A stretch of DNA of 18,216 nt. Origin: Gemmatimonadaceae bacterium (GTDB lineage Bacteria; Gemmatimonadota; Gemmatimonadetes; Gemmatimonadales; Gemmatimonadaceae). Positions 13,537 to 18,216 of the stretch are shown here, in pieces (position 1 is the first letter of the stretch; the number at the start of each line of letters is the position of its first letter). Below the pieces are notes generated by a model. The model was given only the letters and a program-made list of their open reading frames with translations, was not told the origin of the DNA and searched no databases. The stretch lies in assembly GCA_019689955.1 (NCBI GenBank), contig JADGGM010000003.1:1-18216 (forward strand), in the 5' to 3' direction. Made by a program: the position numbers and the translations under genes.

Positions 13537-16500
13537 TCAGTACTGCACGCTCACGCGGAGCTGCCAGGTGCGCGGCGCGGGGAGCGCGCCGGCATCGAGG
13601 ACGTTGTTGCCGTTCGGGTACGAGTTCACGTTCGGGTCCTTGCCGCGGTAGTGCGTGAACAGCCCGAGGTTCGTCCCCTGCAGGGCGAGCATCACGGCGC
13701 TCGCCCCCAACCGCCGGGCGAACGTCGGCGGCGCCGCGTACGCGACCGACAGGCTGCTGAAGCGCAGGAGGGAGACGTTCTGGATCACGGCGTACGGCGT
13801 CGCCTGCGGGCCCTGCAGCCCGGCGCCGAGGTCCGGGGCAAGCGCCACGATGCCGGCGAGCTCGCCGGGCGACGCGGTCGGATCGTTGAGCGCGCGCGAG
13901 GCGGCGCTGCGTCCGGCTTCGGCCCCATCGATCTGCGTGAGCCCGTGCTCGTACTGGAAGCTGGCGTCGACACGCACCGCGCCGCGGAACAGGCTCACAC
14001 CAGTGCTCAGCGACGCGTCGTAGTCCGGCATCGAGGCGCCCATGTACATCGCCGAGTCGCCGACCTGGACCTCGCCCGGCTCGATGACGCCGTTCCCGTT
14101 CACGTCCGCGTAGCCGACGATCGGCCGTGCCCAGATCCCGAAGAGCGGGTACCCAACGGCCAGGCGGTAGAGCGATCCGACGCCGCCGGTCGCGTTGTTG
14201 AGCCCCGCCACCCCCGGCGCGAGCGAGACGACGACGTTCCGGTTGTGGCTCACCTGGAGCTGCGCGCTCCACGTCAGCGCATCGCGCCGGAGGAGCTGCG
14301 CGCTGATCGACGCCTCGATCCCCGTGTTGCGCACGACGCCGATGTTTCGCTCGATCGTCGCCTGGTCGCCGAACACCGAGGGCGGGAGCGGGAAGCGCAT
14401 CAGCGCATCCTTGCGCGTCTTCCGGTAGCCGCTCACGCTGAGCGAGAGCCGGTCGTCGAGGAGGTCCGCATCGATCCCCCCTTCGAGCTCCGTCGACCGC
14501 TCGGGCTTGAGCGTCGTGTTCCCGATCCCGGTGAGCAGCACGATGTCGACGGCCTGCGAGTCGAGCGGCACGCCGATCGGGGCGCCGTAGATCCGCAGCT
14601 GGTCCCCGACCCCGGGTTGGACGCCGGCGTGCCCGTACGCGGCGCGCAGGCGGAGCGTGTTGAAGAGCCCCTTGAAGGGGAAGAAGGGCTCATCCGAGAG
14701 GAGGTACGACAGGCTCACCTTGGGGAACCCGGCGAGCTTTGCGTGCTCGCCGAAGGTGCTCCCGCCGTCCATGCGAAGCCCGGTGGAGAGCCAGAGGTGC
14801 TTCCGGCTGAGCGTGGGCTCGACGTACATCCCGAACGTCGCCATGCTGGCTCGGCTCGCGCTGGAGCGCACGGACTTCGCCTGCATCGGCGAGACGGCGG
14901 CGACCGGGATGTCGTAGCCGTAGAACGACGCGTCGTCGGTGCGCGTCCCGGTGTAGTTGGCGCCGACCGCGGTCTGGAGGGCGAAGCCCCACGGGAGCGG
15001 CGCGGTCGCCGTGCCGCGCAGGTTCAACGTGCTGACGAGCGAGCTTCCGGTCCCCCGATTGAAGACGCCGACGCTGTCCTCGGCCGGCGAGTAGCCGCGC
15101 GGGACGAGGATCTCGTCGGCGCGGTTGATCAGGTCGAGCCCTGCATCCGCGCTCCCGCTCAGCCACCCGGCCGGGCGCCAGGTCACACTCAGCGCGTTCC
15201 GGAACGTCGTGGCCTCGTCGGTTGCGCGCTGGTAGAAGTCGCTGATGAGCGAGGGGGAGCTCAGGTAGCCCCCGTTCCCGGCGAGCAGGTACGCGTTCGT
15301 GGCAGGATCGATGTAGGTGTACATGAGCTGCCCGAGCTGGTTCTCGAGCGAGGAGCGCTGCTGGTCGTCGCAGCTGAACATCGTGGTGAGCGAGACGTCG
15401 GCGTCGGCGCCGAGTCGCACGCGGATGCGGCTCGTCCCGCTGAAAGCCTTGTAGTCGTGCGGACGCCGCATCCACGACGGCGGCGCGCTCCCGTGCGCCG
15501 CGCGGAACTGCCGATTCACGAAGCGCGGGAGCGTGAGCAGCCCCACCTCCTCCGAGGCGCTCCCGGTGAAGGCGTAGCTCAGCGCGTCGGAGCCGCCGGA
15601 CACGCCGGCCGTTGCGCGCGTCACCTCTCCGTGCCCGAGCATCGTGAGGTCGGGATCGTTGAGCGGCTGGAAGCGCACCACGCTGTCGGCCGTGCACGAG
15701 AGGTCGATGACGGGGCACCAACGCGGCGCGTCGTCGGAGGTCGTATGCCCCCAGCGGAAGTACTGCGCCGGGTAGCGTCCGGGCATGTACGTCAGCCCGC
15801 GATCGGCGCTCACGGTCCAGCGCGGCGGCCCGGACCGCCCCTTCTTCGTCGCGATGACGATGACGCCGTTGGCCGCATCCGCGCCGTAGAGCGTGGCCGC
15901 CGAGGGGCCTTTCAGCACCTCGATCGTCTCGATGCTGTTCGGGTCGATCTCATCGAGGGGCGATGGCGTCGCGGCGCCGAACCCGCCCGGCCGGCCGGAG
16001 TAGGCGGCGAGCGCGTCCCCCTCGTCGGCGAGGTTGGTGCTCCGCGCGTCGGACTGGGCCGCGTAGATGCGCACGCCATCGACGATCACGATCGGATCGT
16101 TCGACCGCGTGAAGCTCGCCGCGCCGCGCAGGCGCAGTCGGCTCGGGTCCCCGGGCGCGCCGGAGGTGTGCTGGACCGTGAGCCCCGGCACGCGCCCCTC
16201 GAGCAGCGCGGTCACGTTCGACACGGGCTGCGTGGCGACGATCGAGTCGGCGTTGACGATCGTGATGTCGTTCCCGAGCTCGTAGCGCCGCCGTGGGCCG
16301 CTGGCCGTCGTGACCACATCCTGGAGCCGCGTCATCCCCATCCGGAGGGCAATGTCCACGCGCACCGGCGCGCCGGCGGTCACGACGACCTGCCGCGTGG
16401 CCGCCACGTACCCCAGGTGTCGCACGACGATCGTGCGCACGCCGACGGGCACCCTGGAGAGGACGAAGTACCCGCTGTCGTTGGCGACGAACTGCACCGT

Positions 16501-17055
16501 GGTCCCTTCCACGCTCACGACCGCTGCGGCGAGCGGCTGCCGGCTCGTGGAGTCGACCACGCGGCCGAGCACGGTCCCGGTGCCGGAGTCCGGCGCGGCC
16601 GCGGGAGCGGCGCTCCGCCGCTTCGCTGCGCTGAGCGCGATGCGATGGTCCGAGATCCAGGTCACGCTCACGTCGAGCCCGTGCAGCACGGTATCGAGCG
16701 CCTGCATCAGGGGGGCGTCGACGAGGTCGATGCTGATGCGCCGGTCCACGGGGATGGTCGAGGCGCTGTAGGCAAGCTCGATCCCGGACTGCGCGGCGAT
16801 CGCGCGCAGCGCGGTGTCGATGGTCGCGTTGGTGAGCCGGAGCGTGACGCGCTTCCCCTGGACGCCGCGGGCGCGCGTGGCCGGCGCGTTGCGCGGCGCG
16901 ACCGCGTCGCCCGGCGTGGGTGGCGTGCTCACGGCGGGGCGCGCAACCTCGGGGAGCGTCTGCGCGTCCGCGGGCCGGCCGGCCGCCGCCAGAGCGAGCA
17001 CGAGCCCGCCCGCAGCTCCGAGAGATCTCAGCACTGCGATGGTCATGGTCACCAT
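13537..17055 (-). CDS. SusC/RagA-family TonB-dependent outer-membrane transporter with STN signalling domain
   Basis: This 1172-residue protein has a signal peptide (cleavage near ADAQ, residue 31). An STN domain follows at about 67-143 (KRVTLRLTNATIDTALRAI...), as used in transporters that signal to a FecR anti-sigma factor. Next come a carboxypeptidase-regulatory-like domain (about 160-238, GRVVDSTSRQPLAAAVVSVEG) and a plug (about 262-390) with LLEGRVPGLTV, LRLRGAASF and the SusC signature NDPIVIVDGVRIY. IETIEVLKGPSAATLYGADA closes the plug. The rest is the 22-strand beta barrel, ending LRVSVQY with a terminal aromatic residue as required for insertion. It should import a large ligand in a TonB/ExbBD-dependent manner together with SusD. 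ATG at 17055 has GAGG two bases upstream; the ATG at 17046 is an alternative. Confidence 0.95.
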   Translation of the reverse strand: MVTMTIAVLRSLGAAGGLVLALAAAGRPADAQTLPEVARPAVSTPPTPGDAVAPRNAPATRARGVQGKRVTLRLTNATIDTALRAIAAQSGIELAYSASTIPVDRRISIDLVDAPLMQALDTVLHGLDVSVTWISDHRIALSAAKRRSAAPAAAPDSGTGTVLGRVVDSTSRQPLAAAVVSVEGTTVQFVANDSGYFVLSRVPVGVRTIVVRHLGYVAATRQVVVTAGAPVRVDIALRMGMTRLQDVVTTASGPRRRYELGNDITIVNADSIVATQPVSNVTALLEGRVPGLTVQHTSGAPGDPSRLRLRGAASFTRSNDPIVIVDGVRIYAAQSDARSTNLADEGDALAAYSGRPGGFGAATPSPLDEIDPNSIETIEVLKGPSAATLYGADAANGVIVIATKKGRSGPPRWTVSADRGLTYMPGRYPAQYFRWGHTTSDDAPRWCPVIDLSCTADSVVRFQPLNDPDLTMLGHGEVTRATAGVSGGSDALSYAFTGSASEEVGLLTLPRFVNRQFRAAHGSAPPSWMRRPHDYKAFSGTSRIRVRLGADADVSLTTMFSCDDQQRSSLENQLGQLMYTYIDPATNAYLLAGNGGYLSSPSLISDFYQRATDEATTFRNALSVTWRPAGWLSGSADAGLDLINRADEILVPRGYSPAEDSVGVFNRGTGSSLVSTLNLRGTATAPLPWGFALQTAVGANYTGTRTDDASFYGYDIPVAAVSPMQAKSVRSSASRASMATFGMYVEPTLSRKHLWLSTGLRMDGGSTFGEHAKLAGFPKVSLSYLLSDEPFFPFKGLFNTLRLRAAYGHAGVQPGVGDQLRIYGAPIGVPLDSQAVDIVLLTGIGNTTLKPERSTELEGGIDADLLDDRLSLSVSGYRKTRKDALMRFPLPPSVFGDQATIERNIGVVRNTGIEASISAQLLRRDALTWSAQLQVSHNRNVVVSLAPGVAGLNNATGGVGSLYRLAVGYPLFGIWARPIVGYADVNGNGVIEPGEVQVGDSAMYMGASMPDYDASLSTGVSLFRGAVRVDASFQYEHGLTQIDGAEAGRSAASRALNDPTASPGELAGIVALAPDLGAGLQGPQATPYAVIQNVSLLRFSSLSVAYAAPPTFARRLGASAVMLALQGTNLGLFTHYRGKDPNVNSYPNGNNVLDAGALPAPRTWQLRVSVQY

Positions 17056-17102
17056 TGCCTCGTCGTGGATGGGATCAGCGCGATCTGGCGTCGCGCGTCT
17101 CG

Positions 17103-18173
17103 CTACCTGGAATCATTGGGCATCAACGTGACCGCTCCGTTCCGCTGCTCGGCGCGAAGGTCGAGCGTCACGGCAATGGTGCGGAGCACTTCGGCGAGTG
17201 AGTCGTCGTGGAAGGACGCCGTGAGTCGCTTGCCGGCGAGCGACGGATCGCCCAGCTCGAGCCGCACGTCGTACCAGTGCCGGAGCTGCGCCACCACGTC
17301 GGCGAGCGTGGCGTTGTCGAACACGAGCGTGCCGGTGCGCCAGGCGAGATAGGCCGCGGGGTCGACGCGCTGCACGGTCACGGTCGCGCTGTTCGCGCTC
17401 ACGCGGCCGAGCTCTCCGGCGCCGAGCACCGGCGCGGCACCCGATGCGTTCGCGGGCTGGAGCGACACCCGCCCCGATTGCACGACCACCTGCACCGCCG
17501 TGTCCCCGGGGTACGCGCGCACGCCGAACTCCGTGCCGATGTCCTCCGCGCGCGCGCCGTTCGCGTGGACGATGAACGGGTGCTTCGCATCGTGCACCAC
17601 TTCGAAGTAGCCCTCGCCCTCGAGGTAGACGTCGCGCGTCTTCTCGCCGAACGCGTTCGCGTACCGGAGCTTGCTGTCCACGCTGAGCTCCACGCGCGTC
17701 CCGTCGCGGAGCAGGATGCGCGTGCGCTGCCCTTTGGTGGTTGCGATCTCCCGCATCGGCGCCGCGGCGTCCGGCGCCGGTCGCGCCGCCGCGCGCCAGA
17801 GCACCGCCCCCGCGGTGACGAGCAGCGCCGCGGCGATCGCGCCGACGGCGGGGCGCCACCGCGCGCCACTCGCCTCCACCCATAGGCGCGGCGCCGCGCG
17901 GGGCGTCGTGTGCGCGGGGCGGAGCACGAGCGGCGGCGTCTCGCGCGTGGCGCGATCGACGCGCGCCCACATGCCGTCGATGTCGAAGCGGGGACGCTGC
18001 GCCGCGGCCTCGCTCCACCGCGCGCGCAACGTCTCCAGCCGCTGCCGCCGCGCCAGGTCCGCGCCGACCCAGCGCTGGATGACCTCGCGATCCTCGCGCG
18101 TCCCCTCGCCGGAGAGGTAGCGCGCGAGCACTGCGGGATCGACATCATCGAGCTCATCGCGATCGTGGGTCAT
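17103..18173 (-). CDS. FecR-family anti-sigma factor
   Basis: This 356-residue inner-membrane regulator has an N-terminal cytoplasmic sigma-binding region (about 9-75, VDPAVLARYLSGEGTREDREV, and a Trp-rich helix). One transmembrane segment follows at about 107-127. The periplasmic FecR domain (about 143-236) has RTRILLRDGTRVELSVDS, the YLEGEGYFEVVHD strand pair and GTEFGVRAYPGD. The C-terminal STN-like domain (DUF4974, about 282-350) shows FDNATLADVVAQLRHWYDV and LTASFHDDSLAEVLRTIA. It should receive the signal from the STN domain of the SusC protein encoded 47 bp downstream and release an ECF sigma factor, whose gene probably lies just outside the window. ATG at 18173 is preferred over 18212 because the extra 13 codons have poor G/C at third positions. 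Confidence 0.93.
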   Translation of the reverse strand: MTHDRDELDDVDPAVLARYLSGEGTREDREVIQRWVGADLARRQRLETLRARWSEAAAQRPRFDIDGMWARVDRATRETPPLVLRPAHTTPRAAPRLWVEASGARWRPAVGAIAAALLVTAGAVLWRAAARPAPDAAAPMREIATTKGQRTRILLRDGTRVELSVDSKLRYANAFGEKTRDVYLEGEGYFEVVHDAKHPFIVHANGARAEDIGTEFGVRAYPGDTAVQVVVQSGRVSLQPANASGAAPVLGAGELGRVSANSATVTVQRVDPAAYLAWRTGTLVFDNATLADVVAQLRHWYDVRLELGDPSLAGKRLTASFHDDSLAEVLRTIAVTLDLRAEQRNGAVTLMPNDSR

Positions 18174-18216
18174 GGCGGTTCGGTCCAGGCGTTCAGAGGG
18201 TTGGACATTCATCCCC

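Noticed and set aside
2468..17055. A mannan utilisation locus joining GH26 with the SusCD operon
   Set aside because: The GH26 gene is separated from the operon by a gene on the opposite strand, and no other carbohydrate enzyme is present. The operon instead contains TldD/PmbA proteins.
13327..17352. A 1341-codon open plus-strand frame opposite the SusC gene
   Set aside because: It is Arg/Glu/His-rich low-complexity sequence with no recognisable domain and lies antisense to a complete SusC protein with all family motifs. Long antisense frames are expected at about 70% GC.
1..18216. CRISPR arrays, tRNA or rRNA genes, insertion sequences, prophage or integrase genes
   Set aside because: No regularly spaced repeats, transposase or integrase-like proteins, or tRNA-like sequences were recognised on either strand.

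Overview
This 18.2 kb window is very GC-rich (roughly 70%), with strong G/C preference at third codon positions and dense coding. The mix of genes (a SusC/SusD pair with an N-terminal STN domain driven by a FecR-type anti-sigma factor, Tat-exported enzymes, a GH26 lipoprotein) in a genome this GC-rich best fits Gemmatimonadota (Gemmatimonas/Gemmatirosa-like). That placement is inference from gene content and composition; no rRNA or marker gene is present.

Layout from the right edge, in the direction of transcription (almost everything is on the minus strand): an FecR anti-sigma protein (18173-17103), a SusC/RagA TonB-dependent transporter with STN domain (17055-13537), a SusD/RagB lipoprotein (13502-12024), a lipoprotein with two Ig-like domains and a cupredoxin-like domain (12024-10957), a Tat-exported TldD-like protein (10893-9295), its PmbA/TldE-like partner (9298-7886), a secreted protein with a C-terminal thioredoxin-like domain (7872-6418) and a Tat-exported HD-domain protein (6358-5597). 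Gaps are 0-63 bp and two junctions overlap (TGATG and GTGA), so these eight genes look like one operon. It probably couples uptake across the outer membrane with processing of the imported compound, possibly a peptide, in the periplasm. The controlling ECF sigma factor is expected just beyond the right edge.

Facing this operon tail to tail is the only plus-strand gene, a CPA1/NhaP-type sodium/proton antiporter (3965-5440) ending in a rhodanese domain. The domain is interrupted by an in-frame TGA two codons after the presumed catalytic Cys. The same frame then continues for 44 codons and encodes a convincing rhodanese C-terminus. This is either a recent nonsense mutation, a sequencing error or a selenocysteine codon, and it is the most striking observation here.

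The left part holds smaller minus-strand units: a GH26 beta-mannanase-like lipoprotein (3682-2468), divergent from the antiporter; a MaoC-type hydratase followed by a DUF5996 protein (2333-1920, 1894-950); a DksA/TraR-like protein with a degenerate zinc finger followed by a UBP-type zinc-finger protein (810-454, 428-147); and the signal peptide of a gene running off the left edge (78-1). I found no tRNA, rRNA, CRISPR array, insertion sequence or phage gene. No intergenic stretch reaches 300 bp.
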